Of a stretch of 60,477 bases of DNA, positions 15,523 through 24,052 are shown one piece after another. A model generated the notes under the pieces. That model did not search any database. It worked only from the letters and a program-made list of their open reading frames with translations, and was not told the DNA's origin. The position numbers and the translations under genes are program-made. How positions within the stretch are numbered: position 1 is the first letter of the stretch; each line of letters opens with the position of its first letter. The stretch is from an uncultured Candidatus Nitrosopumilus sp. (GTDB lineage Archaea; Thermoproteota; Nitrososphaeria; Nitrososphaerales; Nitrosopumilaceae), in contig CAJQSS010000005.1 of assembly GCA_905616385.1 (NCBI GenBank), positions 1 to 60,477 on the forward strand, written 5' to 3'.

Positions 15523-15735
15523 TTATTCATGATCATGACCACAATCACATGAAGGGTCATCACCATGTGGTGACCTCATTTTGTCAACTAATTCATCATG
15601 AATTTTAAGTAAATCAGTAACTTGGTTTTTTAGTTCTTCAGTATTCCAATTTTCTTGTTGTAATGTTCTAACAGTTTCAACAATTTCAAGATCAACATTG
15701 AGAATGGTATCCATTAATTCTTCTTGTTCATTCAT
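15523..15735 (-). CDS. Small acidic helical protein with His/Cys tail
   Basis: 70 aa. Residues 5-50 form a long coiled-coil-like helix (EELMDTILNVDLEIVETVRTLQQENW), and the last 16 residues hold GDDPSCDCGHDHE, a possible metal-binding tail rich in Asp, Cys and His. No known family is recognised. It is single-transcribed and convergent with the sRNA copy 1. The ATG is clear and the frame is well used. Confidence 0.65.
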   Translation of the reverse strand: MNEQEELMDTILNVDLEIVETVRTLQQENWNTEELKNQVTDLLKIHDELVDKMRSPHGDDPSCDCGHDHE

Positions 15736-15787
15736 AACAAACAGTCAAAGTACTGGGAAAAAAACTATTCTAATTCAATATTAAAAA

Positions 15788-16225
15788 TTATGCTTCCATT
15801 TGTTCTTTAAGTAATTTTTTTCTAACCAAAATTGGGATTTTGTAATATGCCCCCAAAGCCATAGCATCGGAAGCTCGATGATTTCGTAAGACTAGATCTT
15901 TTTTGCCAGTAAAGTAAAGATTTGCCCTTAAGACATCACCACTCCCATAGATTTTTACTTTAACCAAAGTTATCTCATTTTGTTCACAAATTTCTTCAAT
16001 CATTCGATAGATTGAAGGTGTCGGTTCACCTTCAGTGTCATCAAAACTAGAGATATGTTTTGCAACTTCGCCAGAAAATGCACGCATATGAAATTCTTTT
16101 CCATTATCAGCCTTCATAACCACCATTCCTTCAACAGCATAAGGATCAACAAATCCAACATAGTCAATTTTTACAGAGTCATAATCAGGTTCTGGCGCTT
16201 GATCAATATTCATCGTTTTACGCAT
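15788..16225 (-). CDS. Bifunctional nuclease (DUF151/BFN) domain protein
   Basis: 145 aa; MNIDQ at 16213 is an alternative start. The sequence from VKIDYVGFVDPYAVEGMVVMKADNGKEFHMRAFSGEVAKHI (about residues 18-60) through RNHRASDAMALGAYYKIPILVRKKLL near the end is the DUF151 domain. In plants, homologues have nuclease activity; in bacteria the role is less clear. The conserved RASDAMALA-type motif is present. It is divergent from the TrkH gene across a promoter region holding an exact 19-bp repeat. Confidence 0.85.
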   Translation of the reverse strand: MRKTMNIDQAPEPDYDSVKIDYVGFVDPYAVEGMVVMKADNGKEFHMRAFSGEVAKHISSFDDTEGEPTPSIYRMIEEICEQNEITLVKVKIYGSGDVLRANLYFTGKKDLVLRNHRASDAMALGAYYKIPILVRKKLLKEQMEA

Positions 16226-16282
16226 AAACTTTGGATATATTGTTTATAAAGATAGCAAAATTTGTAGATCAAAAATGAAAAT

Positions 16283-16341
16283 AATTATTTAAAATCCCGA
16301 TCGTTATTGACATACAACCCCAAATTATTTAAAATCCCGAT
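16283..16341 (+). promoter_or_regulatory. Duplicated promoter element (two exact 19-bp copies) upstream of the CBS-TrkH gene
   Basis: AATTATTTAAAATCCCGAT occurs at 16283-16301 and again at 16323-16341, exactly 40 bp apart. Each contains a TTTAAAA TATA box. The second box is about 24-26 bp before the ATG at 16355, which predicts a leaderless mRNA. The adjacent TCCCGAT may be a regulator site, and the repeat may be a doubled operator or tandem promoters. Confidence 0.6.
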
Positions 16342-16354
16342 ATAAGGTAGCTTA

Positions 16355-18169
16355 ATGTCAACTAATCCAGAAAAAGCAGTTTCGTATGTTCTAAGTAAAT
16401 ACGTTACAGAGTACATGGACAAGGATGTTCTGAAATTAGACATGGATACACGAACAAGAGAAGCTGCAACAATGTTACGACATTATGAAAGAGATGATAT
16501 CATTGTAATTGATAAACAAAAACTTCCAATAGGAATTGTAACAGACGAAGATATACTCAGTAAAGTGAGTGATGCAACTGTTTACGCAGAGGCAACTACA
16601 TTAAAAGAAATAATGAGTCAGCCATTAATTACAATAAGCGATAAATCAACATTACAAGATGCCTTGTATAAAATGCGGGACAATAACATTAGAAAACTTC
16701 CAATCATATCAAAGAAAAATCAAGTTGTAGGAATGTTATTTCAATCAACAATTGCAAATGCAATTAGAGATGCAACTGCCACTACCCCCCGACTTTTAAG
16801 CCCGCCAATAAAAGCAGTATTAGGAAACTTAGGATTTGTATTACAATTTGCAGGGGTATTATTACTTGTTCCAGCTGTAGTTGCAACATTATTAGAGGAT
16901 ACAGTTACTGCTTCAGGAATTTATTTGACCACAGTTCTTTTGTTAGTTACAGGGTTTTTCCTAAATTCGTATGGAGAAAAAGCAAGTCTGAATCTACAGC
17001 AGGCGTCAATACTAGTATTTGCTAGTCTGTTTTTACTATCATTATTTGGCACCATACCATATCTTTACGTATTTCCAAGTGATGAAACACCAGGAGAAGT
17101 ATTTGCAAATGCATTCTTTTCAAGTGCTGCAGGTTTTACCACTGGCGGGATATCATTATTTGATGAACCTGAAAAATTGTCACAAAGTTTCACGTTTTTC
17201 CGTAGTTACACACAGTTAGTAGGAGGAATGAGTTTCATCTATCTTGTAATGACTGCATTCTATCCAGAATCAAAATTGCAAGCAATGCGTGGATTTATTT
17301 CAGGAAAAACACTACACATGAAAGAATTATTTCTTACAATTACAGTTATTTTTACAATTTATATCGTAATTGTAGCTTCCTTGTTGTACATATTTGGAGA
17401 GCGAAATATTATTGATAATTTCTCGTTGGCGATGAGTACACTTTCAACGGGAGGATTTACACCCACATCGACAATTTTGAATGGTTTGTTATGGCAGGAA
17501 CATGTTGTATTAATGGGTGCAATGATACTAGGGGCTCTACCATTTACATTCCACTATGCTTTTGTTAGAAAAAAATTCTTGTCGCCAAAACTAGGAAAAG
17601 AAGTATTAACATATTTTGCAATTTTAGGAGGTGCAACTATTTTATTTGCAGGAATTAGTGGTTTGGATCCAATGCAAAGTGTATTTTATTCAGTATCAGC
17701 TAGTACCACTGCAGGGTTACAAATGGAAAGTTTAGCAGGTCTTAGTGGGGGAGCGCATACAATTCTAATTATTTTGATGTTTATTGGAGGATGTGGATTT
17801 TCAACTGCAGGCGGTCTGAAAATTTTTAGATTATTCCATCTTGTAGATATCAAAGCATATTTCTCAAAAATAAAAAGAAGTGAGTTATCAAGCCAAAGTA
17901 AAAAAGAACTCTTATCAACTTTAATTATTCTTGCATTATTCCCAACCATATCTGCAATTACAGGAGCACACCTTGCAGCAATAGAGGATGTACCATATCA
18001 AGATGCATTCTTTGAAGCAGCAGGAATAATTACCACAGGAGGATTATCAGCAGGAATAATTGATTCAGATACTGACCCTGCAACAATGGTAGTTTTAGGA
18101 TTTTTAATGATTTTTGGAAGACTAGAGATTATTGCAATTATCTACATATTTGTGCCTAGACTTAGTTAA
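16355..18169 (+). CDS. trkH: CBS-domain TrkH-type K+ transporter
   Basis: 604 aa. Residues 10-145 contain two CBS motifs (REAATMLRHYERDDIIVIDKQKLPIGIVTDEDIL and STLQDALYKMRDNNIRKLPIISKKNQVVGML), which bind adenine nucleotides and probably gate transport. From about 165 on it is a TrkH/KtrB-like channel with four pore repeats. Filter motifs are AAGFTTGGIS, LSTGGFTP, SASTTAGLQ and ITTGGLS. A CBS-TrkH fusion is unusual compared with TrkH, which relies on separate TrkA/KtrA proteins. No trkA is in the window. Confidence 0.92.
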   Translation: MSTNPEKAVSYVLSKYVTEYMDKDVLKLDMDTRTREAATMLRHYERDDIIVIDKQKLPIGIVTDEDILSKVSDATVYAEATTLKEIMSQPLITISDKSTLQDALYKMRDNNIRKLPIISKKNQVVGMLFQSTIANAIRDATATTPRLLSPPIKAVLGNLGFVLQFAGVLLLVPAVVATLLEDTVTASGIYLTTVLLLVTGFFLNSYGEKASLNLQQASILVFASLFLLSLFGTIPYLYVFPSDETPGEVFANAFFSSAAGFTTGGISLFDEPEKLSQSFTFFRSYTQLVGGMSFIYLVMTAFYPESKLQAMRGFISGKTLHMKELFLTITVIFTIYIVIVASLLYIFGERNIIDNFSLAMSTLSTGGFTPTSTILNGLLWQEHVVLMGAMILGALPFTFHYAFVRKKFLSPKLGKEVLTYFAILGGATILFAGISGLDPMQSVFYSVSASTTAGLQMESLAGLSGGAHTILIILMFIGGCGFSTAGGLKIFRLFHLVDIKAYFSKIKRSELSSQSKKELLSTLIILALFPTISAITGAHLAAIEDVPYQDAFFEAAGIITTGGLSAGIIDSDTDPATMVVLGFLMIFGRLEIIAIIYIFVPRLS

Positions 18170-18216
18170 GATAGGATTTAATTTAATTAAAAAAAGTGAT
18201 GTGACAAGAGACAAAT

Positions 18217-19032
18217 ATGAAAACCAACAATAAAGGTAAAAAATTAATCATTGTGGGATTTGCATCAATTGTAATATTATTTCTATTATATGGTAGATAT
18301 CAAAACCCTGAAGTATTTACACCCAGTGCCTTAGAATCAATTCAAAGAATTGCTTTGGGGTTTTACATTACGATAATCATATCTTTTGGAGGAATTGCTT
18401 TTGGAATGTACAAATATCATAAAAGTAAAGTGGAAAATAAAGGTAAAGACATACTAACAATAATTGCAATCACCACATACAATTCAAAATCACGTAAAAT
18501 TTTTATTACTATTTTTATTACGTATGGAATATTTTTTTCACTAGTTTCTGGAACATTGGTTTATCAACCAGAAGTAAATTTTGTAACACATTATGGAGCA
18601 ACAATTCCATCAGGATTTATTGCACCGTGTTGTGACGGCCCAGGGTATATGCCAAAAATCATCATATACCTCACAGAACATGTAGGATTACAAATTATTC
18701 CAATAAATTTAACATTACAAATTATAGTATCATATTTAGTTGCATTAAATGCATCAATTGCAATTAATGCATATGCAATTTCTAAAAAGGGTAGAGGTAT
18801 GAGTAGTGTAGGTGCAGCAACCGGTTTATTTATTGCATGCCCAACATGTGCAGGTACTTTTCTTTCAATATTTATTGGAACTGCAAGTGGAATTGGATTA
18901 TCAGTAGTATTAACACAGTTACAGACATTGTTCATTGCATTGTCAATACCAATTTTGATAATTACACCATATATCATGGCAAAAAAATTACAAAACTCAG
19001 ATGGAAGCTGTAAAATAAATTTTAAGGACTGA
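18217..19032 (+). CDS. Polytopic membrane protein with conserved Cys motifs
   Basis: 271 aa with about six membrane spans (residues 12-26, 46-68, 103-122, 155-185, 205-226, 232-253). A loop holds GFIAPCCDGPGYMP (about residues 134-147), and a later span carries IACPTCAGTFLSIFIG. CC and CPTC pairs in or near the membrane suggest a thiol-redox or metal (possibly copper) role. The motif layout resembles no transporter I can name. It is 47 bp after the TrkH gene in the same direction, so co-transcription is possible. Copper handling would suit an ammonia oxidiser, but that is inference. Confidence 0.7.
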   Translation: MKTNNKGKKLIIVGFASIVILFLLYGRYQNPEVFTPSALESIQRIALGFYITIIISFGGIAFGMYKYHKSKVENKGKDILTIIAITTYNSKSRKIFITIFITYGIFFSLVSGTLVYQPEVNFVTHYGATIPSGFIAPCCDGPGYMPKIIIYLTEHVGLQIIPINLTLQIIVSYLVALNASIAINAYAISKKGRGMSSVGAATGLFIACPTCAGTFLSIFIGTASGIGLSVVLTQLQTLFIALSIPILIITPYIMAKKLQNSDGSCKINFKD

Positions 19033-19276
19033 AGGATTTGACTTCAGGAATTTTATAATTTCCAATATCATATCCGTCTCTTCGAAGAAATTTCAGAGTT
19101 AATTTGTAAACTAATTCATCGTGATCTACTGCTTCTAATATTTCAGTCCATAAAATTTTATGATTTTGATCAATCTGTTTTTTAAAATCAGGATTTAGTG
19201 ATTCAGCAATTGCCTTACATTCATCCATGGTTTTCCCATTTTTATAAGCACGAACACGTCTATCGCAACTATCCAT
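19022..19276 (-). CDS. Conserved hypothetical protein
   Basis: 84 aa, soluble and mainly helical, with two cysteines in the N-terminal part (DSCDRRV and DECKAI). No recognised family. Its 3' end overlaps the end of the membrane-protein gene by 11 bp in convergent orientation. Codon use and AT bias match its neighbours. It may be a small thaumarchaeal-specific protein. Confidence 0.6.
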   Translation of the reverse strand: MDSCDRRVRAYKNGKTMDECKAIAESLNPDFKKQIDQNHKILWTEILEAVDHDELVYKLTLKFLRRDGYDIGNYKIPEVKSFSP

Positions 19277-19355
19277 GACTAATTCAAGTAAAAATTGTAA
19301 ATAAACCTAGTTTACAAGTACTTCAAACAAATACTAGATAAAATAAAAATAAAAA

Positions 19356-19595
19356 ATGGGAATAAAAACAACTGAAGAATATGTAGATTTTTTTTTAAAT
19401 CTCAACATGGGAAAAGAAGTCAGTTTGATAAGTTTTGTCAATAATGAAAGAATGGTATTAAAAGGAAAATTACAAAATAAAATAAATGAAAAAGAACCAA
19501 TAAAAAAAGGAATTATGATTTTAGAGGGATTAATAAAAGAAATTGGGGAAAATGGTGAATCAATAGTTTTACAAAAATATCAAAAGAAAAGATGA
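19356..19595 (+). CDS. Small hypothetical protein
   Basis: 79 aa, strongly basic and beta-rich (GKEVSLISFVNNERMVLKGKL). The pattern is vaguely Sm/OB-like but I cannot assign a family. It lies 6 bp upstream of the winged-helix gene at 19602 on the same strand, so the two form an operon. Confidence 0.6.
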   Translation: MGIKTTEEYVDFFLNLNMGKEVSLISFVNNERMVLKGKLQNKINEKEPIKKGIMILEGLIKEIGENGESIVLQKYQKKR

Positions 19596-19601
19596 AGATA
19601 A

Positions 19602-20168
19602 ATGGATAAAAACTCAGAAATTATTAAAACAGAAATAATTAGAATTCTTAACGAAAATGGCAAAATACGAGCAACTGAATTAGCTAAAAGAGTGATAGAA
19701 AAGGTAGGTAATGAAAAAATAGTATACAGAGAAATCAGTGCATTAGTAGAATCAGGAGAAGTAGAAAAAAAAGTTCACAGCAGAGCCCACATAGAATATG
19801 AATTAATTAATTTGTATGAGTCAGTAAACAATCAACTTAAAAATTTACATAAAGAAATTAATATAATATTTGAAGAAATAATGAATTTTGAAAATATAAG
19901 TCAACAAGAAAAATTTTCTTTTCATGAGAGACTAAGATCTATGATACACCTAATACACATTGTACAATCAACAGATGGAATAATGAAGTTGTTATCATAT
20001 TATCCTACATTTAAAAAAGATAAAATGTTTCCACAAATAAAAAGAAAGATAGATGATTGTTGGGAATTAATAATGAATAATATATCACATCAGACTGAGG
20101 AAGATTTTTTAAATAAAATTCTTGAAAACCTACGAGTAAGTCAGATGGATTCAAAAAATGTTAATTAA
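19602..20168 (+). CDS. Winged-helix protein with helical C-terminal domain
   Basis: 188 aa. Residues 5-65 look like a winged helix: IIKTEIIRILNENGKIRATELAKRVIEKVGNEKIVYREISALVESGEVEKKVHSRAHIEYEL. The remaining 120 residues are all helical and probably form a ligand-binding or dimer domain. Similar layouts occur at 23142, 24053 and 37855, so this may be a lineage-specific regulator family. It is the second gene of a two-gene operon. Regulator function is inferred from the fold only. Confidence 0.7.
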   Translation: MDKNSEIIKTEIIRILNENGKIRATELAKRVIEKVGNEKIVYREISALVESGEVEKKVHSRAHIEYELINLYESVNNQLKNLHKEINIIFEEIMNFENISQQEKFSFHERLRSMIHLIHIVQSTDGIMKLLSYYPTFKKDKMFPQIKRKIDDCWELIMNNISHQTEEDFLNKILENLRVSQMDSKNVN

Positions 20169-20437
20169 GAATTTTTTAATTTTTCTAAAACAATTTTAAA
20201 AATAGCATCATTATCAAGCAAGACATATGGTAAATTATTTTCATCACAGGCCTGGCCACTTTCAGTATCACGAGTAACAAGGATCATATTATTTTCTTTA
20301 GCATAATTAATTACAGAATAATCAGTTCTTAGTTTATGACCATCAGTGCGTAATTTTTTAACACTGTATGCATCAAATCCTAATTCCTGAAGTTTTTCAT
20401 CCCAGCCATCATCCATTTCATCGATAAGTATTTTCAT
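20165..20437 (-). CDS. DUF5615 (PIN-like) protein
   Basis: 90 aa from the ATG at 20437; the longer frame to 20506 would add 23 unlike residues. MKILIDEMDDGWDEKLQELGFDAYSV begins with the PIN-like pattern (a strand followed by Asp residues). VINYAKENNMILVTRDTESGQACDENNLPYVLL holds the second acidic strand (VTRDTE). This is the DUF5615/Mut7-C type, seen in toxin-like and RNA-processing proteins. No partner antitoxin is adjacent. The stop overlaps the previous gene's stop by 4 bp. Confidence 0.7.
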   Translation of the reverse strand: MKILIDEMDDGWDEKLQELGFDAYSVKKLRTDGHKLRTDYSVINYAKENNMILVTRDTESGQACDENNLPYVLLDNDAIFKIVLEKLKNS

Positions 20438-20572
20438 ATAATTTTGTAATTTATTTATAATATTAGTGTAGTATTCATAATTCTCAAAAAAATTAGGACT
20501 GAACATAGATAATTTTTAAAATAAAAATTTCAAAAGATCAAGTACTTATTTCTAATAAACGGGCAATAAAAT

Positions 20573-20806
20573 ATGGATGAAAAAATTGAAGATAAATCTG
20601 AAAATTCAAAGAAAAATCATTTGATATACTATAGATCACTAAGTAAAATAATTACAGATATAGAAACAGAAATGAGTCAAAAGGGAGAACCTGCAATTCA
20701 GGAACATTTAGCCTCCAGAATCGAGGCAATAGAGAAAGATAGAAAACGAATCAGAGAGTTATTTCCAGATATAAACAAAGAGGAATGGAATGGCAACTCC
20801 AGCTGA
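20573..20806 (+). CDS. Small helical hypothetical protein
   Basis: 77 aa, highly charged and helical (EHLASRIEAIEKDRKRIRELFPDI). No recognised domain. Its 3' end overlaps the next gene's start by 17 bp, so the two are very likely translated as a unit. The partner is also helical, so they could form a complex. Confidence 0.6.
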   Translation: MDEKIEDKSENSKKNHLIYYRSLSKIITDIETEMSQKGEPAIQEHLASRIEAIEKDRKRIRELFPDINKEEWNGNSS

Positions 20807-20996
20807 AAAAAATCACAATAAGCACCTAGACTTATTGCACGATTACAAAATACATTTAGTAAAATATGTTACAGAATTAGAAAAAATGGACCAACAATCA
20901 GAATTTTTAAAAAAATGGAATGAGACCACAATAAAAGACAGAAAACAAGAAATTCAAGTAATTGATAAAATTTTAAAAAATGTAATTAGATTCTAA
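20790..20996 (+). CDS. Small helical hypothetical protein
   Basis: 68 aa, coiled-coil-like (HLDLLHDYKIHLVKYVTELEKMDQQSEFLKKWNETT). The start lies inside the previous gene in a different frame (17-bp overlap), typical of a coupled pair. Function unknown. Confidence 0.55.
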   Translation: MATPAEKNHNKHLDLLHDYKIHLVKYVTELEKMDQQSEFLKKWNETTIKDRKQEIQVIDKILKNVIRF

Positions 20997-21346
20997 TTAT
21001 GAGATTTTTGGCTTAAATCATATAGACTTCTACATATGAAATCTACATGATCAGATGAAACACCATCAATCCAGATTAGTTCCTCATTAACACTATAATC
21101 ATTAAATGAATTTTTACAATTTGAATTTACAAATTCTATTTCATCCTGAATTAATTTTTTAATTTCATTTTGTTCAGATTTTGAAAACACATAGTTACAT
21201 GTCATTAGATCCACAGTGATAGAGGAATTACCATGTGCAGGATTTATTTTTGATTTGATAAATGGTTTATTTTGTTGCTGACATTCTCGATAGTGTCGAT
21301 CATATTCAAACATTTTAGAATCTGCAAGATATTTGTGAAAAGGCAT
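20993..21346 (-). CDS. Conserved hypothetical protein
   Basis: 117 aa, soluble. It has a basic, aromatic N-terminus (MPFHKYLADSKMFEYDRHYRECQQQ) and an alpha/beta middle (SITVDLMTCNYVFSKSEQNEIKKLIQDEIEF). Four cysteines are scattered, with no clear metal site. Convergent with the preceding plus-strand pair, overlapping by 4 bp. Not recognised. Confidence 0.6.
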   Translation of the reverse strand: MPFHKYLADSKMFEYDRHYRECQQQNKPFIKSKINPAHGNSSITVDLMTCNYVFSKSEQNEIKKLIQDEIEFVNSNCKNSFNDYSVNEELIWIDGVSSDHVDFICRSLYDLSQKSHN

Positions 21347-21380
21347 TAGAATTTAAAAATACCCAATACTTATGATGTGA

Positions 21381-21761
21381 CTAAATATCAGTAGTAAGTT
21401 TCTTTATTTTTGTAATTAATTTAATTTTAGTACTCATTGGAGTTTCAGGTTCCATTGTGAAAAATACAATATTTCTTTTTGTATAAATGACTAATTGAGA
21501 TACCTTTTCTCTTTCAACATGAATATATCGTACCTTTCCTAAAGAACGATCAAATTCTTTTCTCATGGTTCTTCTTTGAGCTACCTGTGCACAGAAATGT
21601 TCTTCTTCTTTTTGAGAATTAAGACTAGTCTGACCTTTTTTCATAATACCTTCACGAATATGTCCTTGAGCATCAATAATTGCTGCAAATCTCATTTTAG
21701 AATTTAACCCAACAATTTCTTGAATGATTTTTAAAAGATCAATCTTTTTTTTAGCAACCAT
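21381..21761 (-). CDS. DUF6659-like protein
   Basis: 126 aa. The series of MRFAAIIDAQGHIREGIMKKGQT, AQRRTMRKEFDRSLGKVRYIHVEREKVSQLVIYTKRNIVFFTMEPE matches the thaumarchaeal family I know as DUF6659 and looks like a roadblock/profilin-type fold, with an RMxxKE-like central helix and a following strand pair. Ammonia-oxidising archaea carry many paralogues. The function is unproven; a role as a scaffold or small-molecule sensor has been suggested by fold only. Confidence 0.7.
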   Translation of the reverse strand: MVAKKKIDLLKIIQEIVGLNSKMRFAAIIDAQGHIREGIMKKGQTSLNSQKEEEHFCAQVAQRRTMRKEFDRSLGKVRYIHVEREKVSQLVIYTKRNIVFFTMEPETPMSTKIKLITKIKKLTTDI

Positions 21762-21873
21762 TATGAATCAAAAAATACTAGTGGTAAATATAAGCTATTA
21801 AAAAAATGAAAATAATTATGGATCTATAGTAGATTTATGTCATTTATTAATCAGAAATAGCGTTGTAAAATGG

Positions 21874-22089
21874 ATGAAAACAGGAGTGCCATTAATGATC
21901 ATAGGCGGAAGTATGTTCATTTTAGGATTAATGTTATTTTATTTAATAGATGGAGGGGAGATATTAAAATTTATTAAAAATATGGGCACATTTGTGGGTC
22001 TAAGTGGGATAGGGGTTACTGTAGCTGGAATTTTATTATATTTAATTAAGAAAAATGAACAACCAATAAAAGAAAATTATGATATTTGA
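21874..22089 (+). CDS. Two-span small membrane protein
   Basis: 71 aa with two hydrophobic helices (residues 5-24 and 38-58) joined by a loop, and a basic then acidic C-terminal tail (KKNEQPIKENYDI). No family recognised. It is transcribed alone. The ATG at 21869 is in another frame and gives no protein. Confidence 0.6.
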   Translation: MKTGVPLMIIGGSMFILGLMLFYLIDGGEILKFIKNMGTFVGLSGIGVTVAGILLYLIKKNEQPIKENYDI

Positions 22090-22178
22090 ATTTAATTGGA
22101 AAAAATAATAATTTTAAATTTATGTGATAATTAATTCAATAAATAAATTATAATAATACATAAAAATATATTTTATAA

Positions 22179-22604
22179 ATGTCTAAAAAATCATGGATTG
22201 GAGGAATTTATCTTAAAGAAGAAGGGGGTTATCAAATTATTTTAAAATCTTTAGTTCATTATAAAAAAAGATTACAAACAATTCATGCAAGTCCAGAATT
22301 AAAAGAAGCTGCTGCAATGTTTGCACCAGTATTGCAATCACAAGCAAAAAAAAGAATTCCAATTATTGAGGAAGTGAAAGAAAAAATGGAGCAAAGTTTA
22401 CTTAACATAATATCAGTACAATCACTAGAACAGGATTTAGAAATTTTAGTAAAAGCATTAGAATGTCGTCAGGCAGATATTAAAAAAGCTGAAGATACAG
22501 GTGCAGAATATTTTATTAAACTATTAGGGAATATGCAAGAAGCAAGTAAAGATTTAGAATCAATTAAAATTGGTCTTGTAAAAATTAAACAGTATTCAGA
22601 ATAA
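22179..22604 (+). CDS. Helical hypothetical protein
   Basis: 141 aa, almost fully alpha-helical, with charged heptads (LEQDLEILVKALECRQADIKKAEDTGAEYF) that suggest a coiled coil or helical bundle. The N-terminus (SKKSWIGGIYLKEEGGYQIILKSLVHYKKRL) is basic. No known domain. Transcribed alone and convergent with the next gene. Confidence 0.6.
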   Translation: MSKKSWIGGIYLKEEGGYQIILKSLVHYKKRLQTIHASPELKEAAAMFAPVLQSQAKKRIPIIEEVKEKMEQSLLNIISVQSLEQDLEILVKALECRQADIKKAEDTGAEYFIKLLGNMQEASKDLESIKIGLVKIKQYSE

Positions 22605-22606
22605 AT

Positions 22607-22867
22607 CTATAATCCTTGTAAATACCAATCCAGATAAGGCAAAAGTAATTTACATTGTTTTTTTTTCTCAATCTCATCTGTAAGATTGGTTATCTTTTGA
22701 ATTTTACCTGTGAGGTATTCAATTGTCAAATTACTTTTAAATTCATGCATAATTTCACCTAAAATTCTTAAAAAATCATCAGAATTTATGCCCTCAAAAT
22801 CATTTAAAATAGTTTTAATTTGGATTTCTAAAGACATGCTAACAATTGTATTTATTTTATTTGGCAA
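22607..22867 (-). CDS. Small helical hypothetical protein
   Basis: 86 aa; MSLEIQIKT at 22837 is a plausible alternative start. Helical throughout (NSDDFLRILGEIMHEFKSNL). Not recognised. It lies just 2 bp from the 3' end of the plus-strand gene and follows the 81-aa gene on the same strand. Confidence 0.5.
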   Translation of the reverse strand: MPNKINTIVSMSLEIQIKTILNDFEGINSDDFLRILGEIMHEFKSNLTIEYLTGKIQKITNLTDEIEKKKQCKLLLPYLDWYLQGL

Positions 22868-22869
22868 AT

Positions 22870-23115
22870 TTAAACAATATCATCATTATTCCAAGTTAAC
22901 CTAAATTTTCCAGTTACTCGAAACATATGAAATTTAGCACCATTTTTAAAAATTAATTTATATGATTTATGAGAAGTATCTTCAATTTCTAATGAAACAT
23001 CATCTTTTTGAGTTTGGAAAATTATTGGATTAGTTGAAATTTGTTTCCATTCATTTTCATCAAAATCCATATAGAATTTGGTATAAAGTAATCCCATTAA
23101 ATTATGATAAAACAA
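22870..23115 (-). CDS. Small hypothetical protein
   Basis: 81 aa; the ATG at 23070 (MDFDENEWKQIS) would give a 66-aa soluble product and may be the better start. A beta-rich pattern follows (DVSLEIEDTSHKSYKLIFKNGAKFHMFRVTGKFRLTW). It is 2 bp upstream of the next minus-strand gene, so probably coupled. No family recognised. Confidence 0.5.
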   Translation of the reverse strand: MFYHNLMGLLYTKFYMDFDENEWKQISTNPIIFQTQKDDVSLEIEDTSHKSYKLIFKNGAKFHMFRVTGKFRLTWNNDDIV

Positions 23116-23141
23116 CCCTGAATAAATAACTAGATAAAATT

Positions 23142-23723
23142 TTACTCATCAGGAGCATATTTTGGAAGATTTACCTGGTGGTAACTTACAATTGTGGGGA
23201 AAATTAACTCATAGTCTACATCTTTTTTAATAATTTTAAAAACATGAAAAATTAATTGTTGAATCATTAAATGTTCATCACGATACAATGTTTTTTTAGG
23301 ATTTTTTATAGAATCCAAAATAGTGAACCCACTATCCGTTTCAAGAAGACTTTTGAAAAGGGCGGTTGCAATAGATATTTTTTCATCAACATCTTTGTGT
23401 GGATAATCAGAATCCAATCTATTAATTTTTAATTTTAGATCATGAAATGTTTTATTGGTATTTTGTTCAAGACGTTGCTGTGATTTTTCAGCATAATTAG
23501 GAGTAGGAACATAAAATTTCATGTTGCCTTTATTTTCTACAAAAATTATACCCTTATTCAATAGAGAATCCCTAGATTTTTCAAAAGTTGTTTTAGCCAT
23601 AAACTTAGGAACAATTATTTTCACTAGAGCATTATGATGTGATTCAGGGTTATTTTGAATACACTGTAAAACAATTCTTTCACGCTCATAGATGTTAAAG
23701 TTGGGCTCAGAACGATTTATCAT
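23142..23723 (-). CDS. Winged-helix-like regulator (hypothetical)
   Basis: 193 aa. The first 70 residues look like a winged helix (RERIVLQCIQNNPESHHNALVKIIVPKFMAKTTFEKSRDSLLNKGIIFVENKGNMKFYV). The rest is helical. Same architecture and length as the genes at 19602 and 24053. No ligand or target is known. It precedes the 81-aa and 86-aa genes on the same strand, which may be its operon. Confidence 0.65.
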   Translation of the reverse strand: MINRSEPNFNIYERERIVLQCIQNNPESHHNALVKIIVPKFMAKTTFEKSRDSLLNKGIIFVENKGNMKFYVPTPNYAEKSQQRLEQNTNKTFHDLKLKINRLDSDYPHKDVDEKISIATALFKSLLETDSGFTILDSIKNPKKTLYRDEHLMIQQLIFHVFKIIKKDVDYELIFPTIVSYHQVNLPKYAPDE

Positions 23724-23782
23724 ATCTAGGTCGACCTATATTAAACAGGTTGACTATTAAATTTTATTGTTTAGGAATAACA

Positions 23783-23929
23783 TTATCGAAATAATTCTAA
23801 TTCTTGTAAGATTTTACTCATTGAATGTTTCCAACGCCTCATTGCATCAATATCATGGGGCCTATTATCTTCCAGATCTTTCTTTTCTTTTAGTAACTCA
23901 TGAAATCGTTTATTATCAATTCGGACCAT
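23783..23929 (-). CDS. 48-aa basic/acidic helical microprotein
   Basis: A 48-codon frame (starting MVRIDNKRFHELLKEKKDLE) that is fully helical, strongly charged and well formed from start to stop. The plus-strand frame across this region is lower quality. It lies upstream of, and in line with, the winged-helix gene at 23142. Function unknown; a DNA- or protein-binding partner is possible. Confidence 0.5.
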   Translation of the reverse strand: MVRIDNKRFHELLKEKKDLEDNRPHDIDAMRRWKHSMSKILQELELFR

Positions 23930-24052
23930 TTCAGCTAAATTGTAAATTAAATGATAATTTAAGTTCTAAAAAAATAAGTTTTAACCTAAATCCACCAACA
24001 TATCAGAAGAACTAGACATATTAGAAAATAAAAATAGATATCTTTTATCAAA

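Noticed and set aside
23767-24015. 82-codon plus-strand frame
   Set aside because: The composition is poor, and a better-formed 48-codon charged helical frame lies on the opposite strand.
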